Made by a program: the position numbers and the translations under genes. From Amborella trichopoda (Eukaryota > Streptophyta > Magnoliopsida > Amborellales > Amborellaceae): a stretch of 64,000 nt of DNA. The stretch covers positions 164,965 to 228,964 of the forward strand of contig NW_006499207.1 in the NCBI RefSeq assembly GCF_000471905.2, read 5' to 3'. Positions 10,512-21,037 of the stretch are shown here, in pieces. Under the pieces are notes generated by a model. That model saw nothing but the letters and a program-made list of their open reading frames with translations, ran no database searches and was not told where the DNA came from. How positions within the stretch are numbered: the first letter of the stretch is position 1; each line of letters opens with the position of its first letter.

Positions 10512-12988
10512 ATGTCTTCTTCAGGATCTAAGAGGAGTGGTGATCTCGGTTGGAAATAGGGCTATAAACCAGATGCTAATGATAAAAATTGCATAAGGTG
10601 CAAGTTTTGTGAAAAGGATACAAAAGGGGGCATAAACCGGTTCAAGAAACATCTTGCCGGTATCAGGGGGATGTTGCCCCATGTAAAAAGACTCCTGATG
10701 CTGTTAAAGAGTAAATAAAGAATTTTTTGAACATGGTGAAAATGAGAAAAGATGAGAGAATTGCATCTATAGCAGAGATTAGGTCTAAAGTTCGGGTCGA
10801 TTTTGATGATGATAATAGTGATGAGGAAAGGATTGGGGAGGGATGTCAAGAGGTCGAGCAATCCATTATTAGGAGAAAGGGGAAGGGAGTTGTAATTGCT
10901 TCTGGTTCTGGGACTAAAAAGCCTCGGGTTAGAGGCCCTATGGATAGTTTTTTACCTCGGCCTGACCCTGAGGTTGCAAGAGAGAAAACAAAAAAGCAAA
11001 CCACCATTGAAAATAGAAGAAGGAAGAGAGAGATAAAGCTGCGTATTATCTGGTTACATGGTTTTTTGAGGTGGGCATTCCTTTCAATACCGCTCGCTTA
11101 AGCAGCTTCTATGCTGCGATAGAGGCAGTTGGCCAATTTGGCCCTGGGATGAAACCCCCAACCGCATATGAGCTTCAGAGCATTTTTTAAAACAGGCAGT
11201 GACTGCCACGAAGGAAGCTGTAGAACTTAAGAAGGATGCATGGGCTCAGTATGGGGTTTCTCTTATGATTGATACTTGGAGTGATAGGAAGATAAGAAGT
11301 CAGATGAATTTGCTTGTGAATTGCCCTGTGGGGACTGTTTTTTTGAGGTCTAACTAATCATATCCATGATGCCCATTACATATTTCAAGTGATAGAGAAG
11401 GGAATCAAGGAGGTTGGGCAGCATCTTGTTGTACAGGTTGTCACAGACAATGCTGCTTCTAATGTTGCTGCATCTAATTTGTTGCGCATAGCTTATCCAA
11501 GAATCTTTTGGACACCATGTGCAGCACATTGTATGGACCTCATGCTTGAGGCTCTTGGCGGTTTAACCGAGATATCAGGTGCAGTAAAAAGGCCAAGTTA
11601 GTTACAAATTTCATTTATAGCCACCATCTCACCCTCATCAAGATGCGTACCTTTACAAAGAAGAAAGAGATTGTGAAGGATTTGCGATCTGGTACTTATG
11701 TCTAGATAGCATACATTTGAAGAGAGTGCAGTTGAGGCAAATGTTTATCTCGGATGAGTGGAGAGCATGCAAATGGTTTAAAGATCAGGTTGGGAAGAAG
11801 GTGAGAGATATTATCGTTTCTATGGCTTTTTGGCGAGGGGTGAAGGGTGCTCTTAAGGTATTTCTTCCTCTTGTCAATGTCCTTCGCATGGTTGATAGTG
11901 ACAAACCTTCTATGGGCTACATATATGATGCTATGGAGAAATGCAAAAGAGAGATAGCCCAAAATTTCAATGATAAAGAAACCCACTACAAGCCTGTTTG
12001 GGAGATTATTGATAAGCAGTGGGATAGGCAGCTACATCGGCCATTGCATGCAGCTGGTTATTTTTTGAACCCAGATTTGTTTTATTTTGACAAGGATATA
12101 CAAACAAATGACACAATTATGAATGGATTTAATGAGTGTGTAGAGGTGCTAGTTCCTGATCTTGAAATGCAGGATATTATATGTGTTGATGAGCTGATAA
12201 ATTACAAGTGCTCATTAAAGTCTTTTGGGACTCCAATGGTGATGAGGCAAAGGACCAAAACTGGACCAGGTATTAATAATATTCTTAAGTTCATCTTTAT
12301 CAAGTTCAAGCAATCAAGTAATTCTATTATTTATTTATAATTTTTTTCTATATCTTTGCAGCCCATTGGTGGAGCCAACATGGGTGTAGTTTTCCAAATT
12401 TACAAAAGTTGGCCATTCGGATCTTAAACCTAATCACTTCTTCTTCATCCGGTAATGAGCGCAATTGGAGTACTTTTGAAGGGGTAAGGCCGTAAGGGTA
12501 ATTTGTATAATTTTATAAATAATACATGAACCATAGATATTAGATTTTAATTAGTTTCATTTGATTTTGTTAGATTCATACAAAGAAAAGGAACATGCTT
12601 GAATCAAAGAGGCTCAATGACCTAGTCTATGTCAAGTACAATCGATTCTTGAAGGACGGGTTTGCTAAGAGAGAAAAGAGACCCCATCAGATCAAAAAAT
12701 ATGGACCATGCTATGGAGTGGTTAGTTGATGATGATGAGGTTGAGAGGCATGAAGGCTTGACATGGGACATGGTCATGGATGCTTCAGGGGCATCAGCTG
12801 ACCCTCCTAGGGCCACTAGATCTTCTGCATAGAGAACAAGGACGGAAGAAGAGGATTAAGAAGAGGCTGATTCAGAAGAGACGGAGGAGGACAGGGACGA
12901 CCAATATGTCGAGGAGAGTGACTGCTCCGTCGACTGCGATGAATATGATGCCAATGCAGCTGACCTAAGTTTTTCTGATGATGAATGA
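10512..12988 (+). pseudogene. hAT transposase, BED/DUF659/hATC, broken
   Basis: The start at 10512 gives MSSSGSKRSGDLGWK, followed by a stop at 10557-10559 where related proteins have Tyr. A BED finger follows (NCIRCKFCEKDTKGGINRFK, HL). A one-base deletion lies in the G run near 10667-10671, with a stop at 10712. The linker ends GPMDSFLPRPDPEVA. The DUF659 region (FEVGIPFNTARLSSFYAAIE) is at about 11065-11600 with frameshifts and ends in FWTPCAAHCMDLMLEALGG. The conserved C-terminal half runs from 11717. The hATC exon 12362-12483 is intact (AHWW…NLQKLAIRIL, GNERNWSTFEG). Introns at 12270-12361 and 12484-12573 are GT-AG and sit where copy 1 has them. A further frameshift lies near 12660-12680, then an acidic tail. 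Confidence 0.85.
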
Positions 12989-13814
12989 ATGATGATTGAT
13001 GAATGTTGATTGTTGAATAATTATTAAAGTTTGAAGTTTGAACTTTGATTGAAGTATTGTGTATTGATTATTGAACTATTAAAGATTCTTTTGAGTCTCC
13101 AAGTATTACTTTCATAGTTTTATAATTCAATTTTGTTTTCTTCCTCATGGTGGTGTACTGCAGTACTGGTGTGATACTATATGATAACTTGGTTTGATAA
13201 TTTGGTTGGTTGGAAAATTTTAAGTTTTAATTGGATATGGAGTATGAACCGACTTATGGATTATGGTTATGCTTATGGAGTGTGTGCTAAATGCTAAATA
13301 ATATGTAATATAATTTGAATTATGTACTGCAATACATATAACTGATATTGACATAACTGTAGAATGCTAGATTCCTTATTTGGATTCAACTAGGCTGCCC
13401 AGGTTCTGGGCACCCGCCTAGGCGCTGGGTGAACCCCCAGGCCGCTTAGGACCCGCCTAGCACTTTTTAAAACGATGGAAAATATTTAAATTAGTTTAAT
13501 CCTATTTAGACGAGAAGTGGATATGGATCAAATATTAAGGGGATAAAGTTCTCAGTATTCCTTCCTAGATCATGACGACTGATTTTTGGCAGGATTGCTT
13601 CGATTTATTTCTATCACCTTACAAATTTACTAAATTCCTATTGGCCAAGGTTCGTCATTGGATAGGCATTCCTTTGGGAGGGTATTGAGACCTCTCTCTC
13701 TCCCTTATCTCTAATAGTTCCCATCTCTCCTCTCTCTCACCAATAGTGGCACGCCACAAATTAAGGAGAGTGGCACACCTAACCCTAATTAGGGTTTTGT
13801 AGAGAGAGAGGACT

Positions 13815-13915
13815 AGTCTAACCCTATAAAAAGGGAAGCACCTTTTTTGCCCTAATTGTAGTCCTCTAACCCTAGAAACAGGGAAGTGCCTTTTTTTACC
13901 TAATTGTGTTTCTAT
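13815..13915 (+). repeat. short direct duplication in copia LTR leader
   Basis: Two adjacent imperfect copies of about 50 bp share tctaaccct, gggaagcacctttttt/gggaagtgccttttttt and ctaattgt. The first copy contains the TATA-like ctataaaaag and the second has ctagaaacag at that place. This is probably a local tandem duplication in the LTR near its transcription start. Confidence 0.5.
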
Positions 13916-14147
13916 GCTTTAGTCTACCCTAGTTAAGAGATATTGCCTAACTCTGAAAATTCAGTAAGGAAGTGCGCCTTCGGTCAGGAAACTGGGTGTG
14001 GGGTGTACTAAATCCTATAGGGGTAACCCTAAGCATAATCGAGTCTCCTTGGCTTTTTATTTTTGTTTTTCAGTTCCATATTTACTGTGTTTTCCAGGAA
14101 TATTATTTGTACTCAATTTGACAGCAGAAGCTTGGTTTTTATTCCGA

Positions 14148-14328
14148 GATTGTATCTACTTATTTTGGCAGCAAAAGGAAAGTTCCTAGATTGTATTTGG
14201 TGTATTAAGTTTCATTTACTACAGTGTGTTGTGGTACTTGTAAGTGGAATTCAAATTCAATAATAAAGAAAAAAAGATTTTTTTTATTTTATTTTATAGC
14301 CTTGAATTCCAAATAGCCACTTCTTTCA
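14148..14328 (+). repeat. 3' part of copia 5' LTR
   Basis: Begins gattgtatctacttattttg and ends ttctttca. It pairs with 15922-16094 (gattgtatctacttaacttg to ttctttca), with scattered substitutions and a T-rich expansion near 14270-14300. The pairing defines the right-hand LTR segment, and both copies end in CA. Confidence 0.75.
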
Positions 14329-14389
14329 ATAGTATCAGAGCTTCCATATTTTACTGCTATAGTCTAGGAGCTTTTTCTCTATTATTTTG

Positions 14390-15915
14390 AGTCAAGAAAG
14401 ATGGTAGCCAAGAGTTTTATGCTGAGCTTATTATGTTTGAAAAATTCGATGGAAAGAACTATGCTAGTTGGAAGAGAACGATTGGTTGTGTCCTCTTCGA
14501 AGAGGGATTTAGCTAGATGATTACCGACCGAGAACCCCCCCCCCCCCAACCGAGAGCAAATGTGTATGAAAGGCAGTCCATACAAAATGCCTATGCTCAG
14601 TAGGAGTGCAAAAACACCCTAGCTAAGCACCTCCTTATGGATGTGCCTTCGAGCATAAGCCCTTGAAGACTACAAAAGAAATTCATGAGAAACTTGAGGC
14701 CCATTATGCCACTCCTTCCCTCACAAGAAAGACATTTGCTATGAAGCAATACTCGGATTTAAGGATGGCTATGCCAAGCTCATGGGAAGCCTTCATTTCA
14801 GCCCTCGCTGAAAAAGAGAGTATGCTGAACCTGGACGGAATCATCACCAAGCTTAAAGTCGAAAAAGAATGGAGGATGACTCGTGATACTTCAGCTATGA
14901 ATGAATCCATAAACTTAGTGAATTGAACCCAACTCTGGTTCATTCAAGAAAAAGAAGGGTAAGGGCAAGAATAAGAGTAAGACTAATGAGAATCAAAAGG
15001 GGGATAATGGGCCTAAGAAACAGAAGGATTTAAAGAATATGCAGTGCTATAATTGCAAGAAATTCAGGCACACTGCGAAATACTGCAAAGCTCTGGAGAA
15101 TGTGAATCCGAAGGGCGAAAGGAAGTATGCTTGTGTAGTCTTTGAGACTATGCTAGCGAACCCTAAGGAAGGGTTATGATGTTTTGACTCGGCATCCATT
15201 GCCATTTGTCTAACACCAAGGACAGCGTCAGAACTTTCATGCCTATTGCTCCTTAGGGATCAACCTATGTTTATGGGTGGCAACCAGAAAATTGAAAATT
15301 TAGGTGTTGGAGATTATGTCATTTAGTTAGAAAATGGCAAGAGCATGGTTCCAAAGCAAACTCTTCGTGCTCTTCATATGAGGAAGGGTTTATTTTTAGT
15401 TGCTAGATTGGCTGAAGGTTGGATATTCCACCATTTTTACAAGCAATACGGAGGAGGTGAAATTTGGGTTGAATTGGTCATGATTGGTCTTCTTGTAGAT
15501 GGTTTCTTCACAGTTGCCATTTGTTATGTCTCATGTTATAATGATGATTATGATGCATACATGTGGCATATGAGATTGAGGATGTAAATCATAAAAGAAT
15601 GGAGAGATTAAAGAGAGAAGGATGTTGAAAAATTTCACTCGAGACTTAACCAGAGTCTGTGACTCATGTGTTAAAGGAAGCTAGTTGAGAAATCCTTTGT
15701 GAAAGCTTAGAGAGTTACTGGGATTTTACAAGTTGTCCATAACATTTGTGGACCTATTAATGTGGCTACTAAGGGCTGCAAGAGACACTTTATCACTGTC
15801 ATTGATGACTACCCCCATTTTGGCCATGTAATACCTGTTGTGGGAAAAATCAGAGGCCCTAGACCATTTCAAAGAATACAAAGCCGAGGTAGAAACCCAT
15901 ACAAACCAGAATGGT
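14390..15915 (+). pseudogene. Ty1/copia gag-pol remnant (gag, protease, integrase)
   Basis: Copia gag begins with FEKFDGKNYASWKRTIGCVL (about 14430-14490), with stops and a deletion before LKTTKEIHEKLEAHYATPSL and LDGIITKLKVEKEW. A zinc knuckle CYNCKKFRHTAKYC (C-x2-C-x4-H-x4-C) is at 15045-15086. A protease-like stretch follows with FDSAS at 15180-15195, where an intact enzyme has D-S-G/A. The GAG-pre-integrase segment (YMWHMRLR, NHKRMERLKREG, CDSC) is at about 15555-15690, and the start of integrase (GPINVATKGCKRHFITVIDD) at 15750-15810. It ends abruptly at the 3' LTR fragment. Several stops and frameshifts make it inactive. Confidence 0.8.
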
Positions 15916-15921
15916 TACATG

Positions 15922-16094
15922 GATTGTATCTACTTAACTTGGCAGTAAAAGGAAAGGTTCTAGTTTGTATTTAGGGTTTTAATTTTTATTTTCAGCCTAT
16001 ATTAGGCATTTGTAAGTAGAATTCAGATTCAATAATTAATAAATGAAGTGTTTTTGATTTTATAGACTTGAATTATACGTAACCACTTCTTTCA
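15922..16094 (+). repeat. 3' LTR fragment of copia element
   Basis: Matches 14148-14328 and ends at the equivalent ttctttca. The first several hundred bases of the LTR are missing, because the integrase remnant joins it directly. This places the deletion breakpoint at about 15915-15922. Confidence 0.75.
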
Positions 16095-16526
16095 AAAAAG
16101 ACACATAACTGCCTCAAACTCTTAGAGTTTTTTAGTGAAGTTTGTTGCAAAACTATTGTGAAGGAATTCTCTACAATTTGGTGGTGTTGAATCATCCGTT
16201 TGCGGGCCTGAAATAAAATAATAAAGGCCTAAGTTGATGGGTATGAATGTTAGTAAGATTTTCAAGGGCATATGTTGATATTTTTGTCATTTTGACCCTA
16301 ACAAAAATGCCCTTTCAAGTTTCAAGAAATGATGGGATAAAATGTTGATTTTCCACCCATGTATTAACCCAAGAGAGAAAAGCTCTAACCTAGAAGTCTG
16401 AGAGAAGCTCCCTTAGAGAGAAAGCAAGCTGGAGAGAAATCCTAGCTTTACCTCTAGGTTTCTATAATCTAGAGGGGAAAACTCCAACCCCATCTAAACC
16501 CTAGCAAACCATGCCTTAAATTGACT

Positions 16527-16530
<4 letters not shown>
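16095..16530. other. no recognisable gene
   Basis: Non-coding by inspection. It contains short repeats of agagaga leading into the microsatellite and the phrase taacctagaagtctgagaga, but no domain or transposon end that I recognise. Confidence 0.5.
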
Positions 16531-16604
<74 letters not shown>

Positions 16605-16639
16605 NNNNNNNNNNNNNNNNNNNNGAGAGAGAGAGAGAG
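16531..16639. repeat. (GA)n microsatellite containing a 20-base assembly gap
   Basis: An uninterrupted GA run of 74 bases is followed by 20 N (16605-16624) and then 15 more bases of GA. The true length is therefore unknown. The gap is an assembly or sequencing artefact of the repeat, not a biological feature. Confidence 0.97.
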
Positions 16640-17124
16640 CCGAACTATTGGGGCATCTTCTGGCATGATGTGAGCCGGATGGTCTAAGAGGGCTTGCTTA
16701 CCTGAGTCTTGGAGATTCTTGAATCTAATTTGTGAGCATTTATTTTCTTTATTGAAAAGTTTGTGTTCCCTATTTTCTATCGTGTTCTTGCTTTAATTTT
16801 TGGAGTCATTTATATATGTTGTCACACAAACATTCTCACACACATGAAAATCGGCACACAATCCTATGCCAATTTTCCTCTAATAAATAATTTAGTTTTG
16901 GCTTTGATTTGGCATTACTGTTATTAGGTCTTATGGCTTTTTAAGCAAAAAAACCTTCAAAATGTGATTTTTAAGACTTAGGCCTTTTTAAATTTGAAAA
17001 TTTGAAATTAGCCCTTACTCCGTAAGAATAATATGAGGGGTGATGGACTGTTTTACCCCTCTTTCTATTGAAAAGGAAATTGACACCCTTTCTTCCCATT
17101 CACTTCTTTTTGGGTAAATCTCTT

Positions 17125-17272
17125 CTTGTCTCTCTCTAAACACCATCTCTACACAAAATATCTCTCTCCAAACCCCATCTCTACACAAAAATATCTCTCT
17201 CCAAACCCCATCTCTACATGAAAAAATCTCTCTAAACCATCTCTACATGAAAATCTCTCTCTCTCTAAACCC
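17125..17272. repeat. short tandem repeat, about 34-bp unit
   Basis: Four to five imperfect units contain ctctctccaaaccccatctctacac followed by an A-rich spacer (aaaatat, aaaaatat, atgaaaaaat, atgaaaat). The units shorten toward the right. There is no coding potential. Confidence 0.85.
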
Positions 17273-17280
17273 CATCACTT

Positions 17281-18728
17281 TTCCTTTTCTATTTTTTTAT
17301 ATTTTCTTGAATTTTCTGTTCATATTTTTAAATTTGTAGATGATTCCAGAAGCTCAAAAGATATTTTTCATTAGAAAGTGTCTTCTCTTTGATAATATTT
17401 TTTGATAGTAACGCTTTTGATTCTCATTAGATAAAATTATTTTTGTCATGACTTTGCGGTGATTGATGTGTGCCTAATCACCAAATACCTTCTTTTACTC
17501 TCAACTCTAGGCTTTTGGTCTTGAATCATGGCTTTAAGTGGGGGTTTCTTGTTGGGAAGCCAGCAAAGATCACTGAGATAGAATGCTCAATACTATTTGC
17601 TTGAGAAAGAGAGGGTTGATTTCATGGAGGTGGGGAAGAGTGGGTGTAGTTTGTATGACGGGTCGTGGGTGTGGACTCACTAAGTTTGAGCCCTGAGTCC
17701 TGAGTCCTGAGCCTTAGTCAGCTCCACATGGAACCTTGCCAAGTCTTTAGACAAGGTTGGGCATTAAAGCCTTGAGGAAACAATGGTTCCATTATTTGAG
17801 TCTGGATTTTGATTCCTAAGTATGACAAAATCCATTTGGATCATGAACTTCAAATGAAACTGTTGTGGAAAACAAGGTACAATAATATCATTTATAGAAA
17901 TCTTTTAAATTGACATGTGCGTGGCTTAGTGGCAAGCTAAATCATAGCAGTCAAAATTGAATGCTTAATGTTGAAGGTATTTTTTATGTTTTTAGATAAG
18001 TATGAATATCAATCAGTGGTTTCATTTTTCTTTCTCCCTTCTCTTCCTCTTTTGACTTCCATCTTTTCTTTTGTTCATCCCTGTTCTTCCATGTCCCCTT
18101 AATGTTAGTGCATTAAAAAGCACTAGGGGCGGGAGCCTGGATGCCACACGTAGCAGTGAAAGTTTCACCACCCATGCCTAGGTGGCCCACCAAGAACAGT
18201 CCATATAAGTCCGCAGAGGCAGGCATGTGATGCCAAGGGCCTGCCTGATCGCAGAAATGTTTATGGATTAAGGCTATTTTAGTCTCATGTCTGTGTTTTG
18301 GGCAAAACACCCTGAAGTTCTGGTCTTAAATTTGCACAATTCTGAAAACATATATTGGAAATGCAGAACCAAAACCAAAATTTTTGCTTTCAATAATATA
18401 TGAAATGACCCAAGCTTAAAATGGGGGTTTGGTCTATGCAGAGGCAACCTTGAACTCCAAAATATCAAAGCTAGCACAAATGTATGATATGTGTGCTTAA
18501 TTGGTTGAACTTTCCTATTGGTGACATCGTTGAACTACAGGCTGCTGCACAGGTCCCTTCTCACCACCTAGCTGTCATTTGATGCTTTTTAATTTGCTTC
18601 ATAATGCATCTCTGACCATCACCATGGTGTTGTTATCTCATTTCTTCCCATTTCTTGATAGTGCAGGACTATAAAAAAAAGGTGTACAGGAGAATTCTCA
18701 ATGACATTTATTTTGCATGTTTATGTAT
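17281..18728. other. no recognisable gene
   Basis: AT-rich DNA with no open frame showing a known domain. I looked here for upstream exons of the pseudouridine synthase found at 27171 and saw none. An ATG at about 17529 opens only a very short frame. Confidence 0.45.
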
Positions 18729-18842
18729 CAGTTGTTTAAAATGTGTAACCGGCTGCCTAGGTGGCGCCTTGTGTTGAGGCATCTTTTAGATAACATTAAA
18801 AAGGGTGTGTGGGTGGTTGAAACTGTAGTTGTAAACGCCTGT

Positions 18843-19985
18843 GATTCTGATTCGCTTTAGGAATCAGAATTGCGGAATTGCGTGTGCTAGATGATTCCTA
18901 ATCTGGGAATCATCATTTGTACAATAAAAATCATTGGAGGCATGATTCCCAATAATCAGAATCGTGATCCAATAAAATATGAACCATGGTTCCTATTTGT
19001 AGGAATCGGTATCCCATCATGTTAGAATCAATATTCCTACCTTTTAGGTATCGCACATGACCCCACACCGTTCAATGGCTTCTGGAATTGTGATTCGATG
19101 AAATAGGAATCTTGATTCCTACATTATTGGAATTGTTGTGCCCATATATTTGGATTCAAAATTCCCACAATTCAAGAATCGCACACCAATCCCCTTTGCT
19201 ATATAATAGAAGTATTTTGCGAGAAAATATTTGAATTTGTACATTTTTTACAAGCTTAGAATCTGGAGTCCATATTTTTAGTACAATTACTAAGGGCAAC
19301 CATATTATGCGGAGCGACATCTCTGTCAGCAATTCCATATGTTTGGGTCTCCACCCAAATGTCTTACCTTGAGGTGGGGCTGCCACGCACTATGTGATTT
19401 ATAGATTGATAATATGTATTGTTGGGTAACTTGATAAGGATTATTTTACATGGATTCATCTCAAAAGTTTATTAAGGCTTTTTGGCTCAGAACATCACAG
19501 TCCCGAAACCCAAATCATGGGTATTTAATCTTGTACGAATGTAATATGATACAAAAGGGTTCTTGGAACTCCTTTGGTAACATAGAATGGGTTCCTAGAG
19601 CTTTTTTGACAACATGCAATTTATGAACGTAGTTCATTCAACGTTTGCATATGAATGTTGATTCTGTGTCATTAGAACTTGATTCGACATTGATCAAAAC
19701 ATTGCTCAATGCATCTACAAAGCGTGCCTTTTGATGTTATGGATCTTGCTTCCAGACAAAATGGATCCACGATTCCTAAAAAATTAGAGTCAACGTCTCG
19801 TGCACATTGAATCGCATTGTTGTGCAACTATGAATCACAAATTCTGCGATATGGAATCTAGATTCCTAGCTTCTAGGAATCGAGATTCAAATAATAATCT
19901 GAAATGCGTTTCGAGAAACTTGGAAACATGCTTCCTATCTTCTAGAATCGTGTTTCCTGGGGGCAACAACGAAATCATGATTTTG
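18843..19985. repeat. two clusters of GGAATC/GATTCC motifs
   Basis: In 18843-19183 and again in about 19645-19985, the words gattcc, ggaatc, gattcg and aatcgtgatt recur many times in both orientations, often as gaatcNNgattc palindromes. The stretch between (19190-19640) has few. This is not a simple tandem array: spacing is irregular, as in subterminal regions of some DNA transposons. Confidence 0.65.
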
Positions 19986-20016
19986 AACTGGAATTGCGAC
20001 CTCGATACATGATTCG

Positions 20017-20018
<2 letters not shown>

Positions 20019-20048
<30 letters not shown>
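20019..20048. repeat. (TA)n microsatellite
   Basis: About 15 TA units in a row, beginning after gattcggg and ending before aaatatgtgtgtg. Confidence 0.95.
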
Positions 20049-20054
<6 letters not shown>

Positions 20055-20368
20055 GTGTGTGAGAGCGTTGCACTCCAGGTATTTGATGAAGAGAAAAGGG
20101 CCAAATGCTTGATGAAATATATGAATAACACCACGACCACCACTAAATACTAGATGAAATGTTACAATAACAATGACAACAACAACAATGAAAAACACAA
20201 TATGAGACTTGAGCCAGTGTCTTGGCCAACGAGCTAGGCGCCATCCTAAGCGACAACTTCGCCACATAGGTGTGCACCCAGAGGTCGCACACCGTAGCCA
20301 CTTGCCTAACTCTAGGTGAGGCCTTGGCTCTCAGGTGTCGAGCTAGGCCGACTTTTAATGCATTGTTT

Positions 20369-21037
20369 GCTAGAGACCAAGCATGCTTTGCCTTGTTTTA
20401 GTATGAGGTGTGTCCTTGAACAAATAGGACATGACCCATGCACTTACTCCATAACAAAGTAGATAAACTTATTTCTATTCTAGCCTCTATCGCACTCTAG
20501 GTTTGATATTTTTGTAGAACTAACAAATTTACCTAGTGATAGAGTTACAATTGAACTGGCCATCTGAGCTACTAGATATCTCTTAGTTTGACTAAATAAA
20601 ATCCGCTAGTTCCAGTGTTGGCATGATTCAGAGCGCTATTGACCTCTTGAATTCAACAAGTCGTTACATAGTATCCAATGTGTGAAGAGCAATTTTCTTT
20701 TAGTGTGGATTCTTGTTGATGTGAGAGGTCATGTCTTCATGTTAGGATATGTTAACCACAGTATGATTTGGACCTCTAAAATTGTTGTTAAAGAGCATAT
20801 GGACTTCCATGATCCTTGCCCAATACGTTTAACTTGGGTGTTGAATTATCAATTGCTTTTACCCTTCTCTCTAGTTGTGTTGAATGGTGGTAAAGCCTCA
20901 CCAATCAACATTCCTAGCAATAAGAGGGGGTTGATTCACTGTAGATGGTAAACATTGGCTGACAATCATGGCTTTTGGCTTGATTTCATCACTGAGGAAG
21001 AGTAGTAGTACGTTCGTTGCGAAATATGCGACTTGTG
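20369..21037. other. no recognisable gene
   Basis: The longest open frame (20682-20951, 89 codons) has no recognisable domain. The last 40 bases before 21038 may already belong to the RTE LINE that follows. Confidence 0.45.

Larger units (their letters stand above)
9968..13477 (+). mobile_element. hAT DNA transposon, 3.5 kb, copy 2 (decayed ends)
   Basis: The left end is cagtgattcaaaaagcgg (9968-9985). The reverse complement of the right end is catcgttttaaaaagtgc (13460-13477). They agree at 12 of 18 positions around the AAAAAG core typical of hAT ends. The flanking 8-mers gctgtaat and gaaaatat do not match, so the target duplication has decayed or one end is slightly misplaced. The internal transposase has the same domain order and intron positions as hAT copy 1, but the subterminal repeats are a different family (gcctaggcgg). 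Confidence 0.75.
13478..16094 (+). mobile_element. internally deleted Ty1/copia retrotransposon
   Basis: The 5' LTR ends ...ttctttca at 14328, followed by a primer site tagtatcagagc (14330-14341), close to TGGTATCAGAGC (initiator tRNA-Met type). The gag-pol remnant runs to about 15915 and stops inside the integrase core. It is followed directly by sequence 15922-16094 that matches the last part of the 5' LTR (14148-14328). So RT, RNase H and the first part of the 3' LTR are gone in a single deletion. The 5' LTR start is not fixed; a TATA-like ctataaaaag at 13824-13833 lies inside it. The stated left border is simply the end of hAT copy 2. Confidence 0.75.
18729..20368. mobile_element. candidate non-autonomous hAT-like element
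   Basis: The left edge reads cagttgtttaaaatgtg…ggctgcctaggtggcgcc. The reverse complement of the right edge reads caatgcattaaaagtcggcctag. Both resemble the CA(G)TG..TTAAAA ends plus GCCTAGGCG subterminal motifs of hAT copy 2. The flanking 8-mers (ttatgtat and tttgctag) do not match, so the borders are tentative. There is no transposase inside. Much of the interior is made of GGAATC/GATTCC words. Confidence 0.35.

Noticed and set aside
16531..16639. Possible GAGA-factor regulatory element
   Set aside because: It is a plain microsatellite with an assembly gap, and no neighbouring promoter or gene is visible.
17521..17720. Possible upstream exon of the pseudouridine synthase beginning at an ATG near 17529
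   Set aside because: The frame soon meets a stop and has no resemblance to RluA-family motifs such as HRLDRxxSG.
19835..20267. Minus-strand frames with strings such as YIYIYIYIY
   Set aside because: They run through the (TA)n microsatellite and are an artefact of it.
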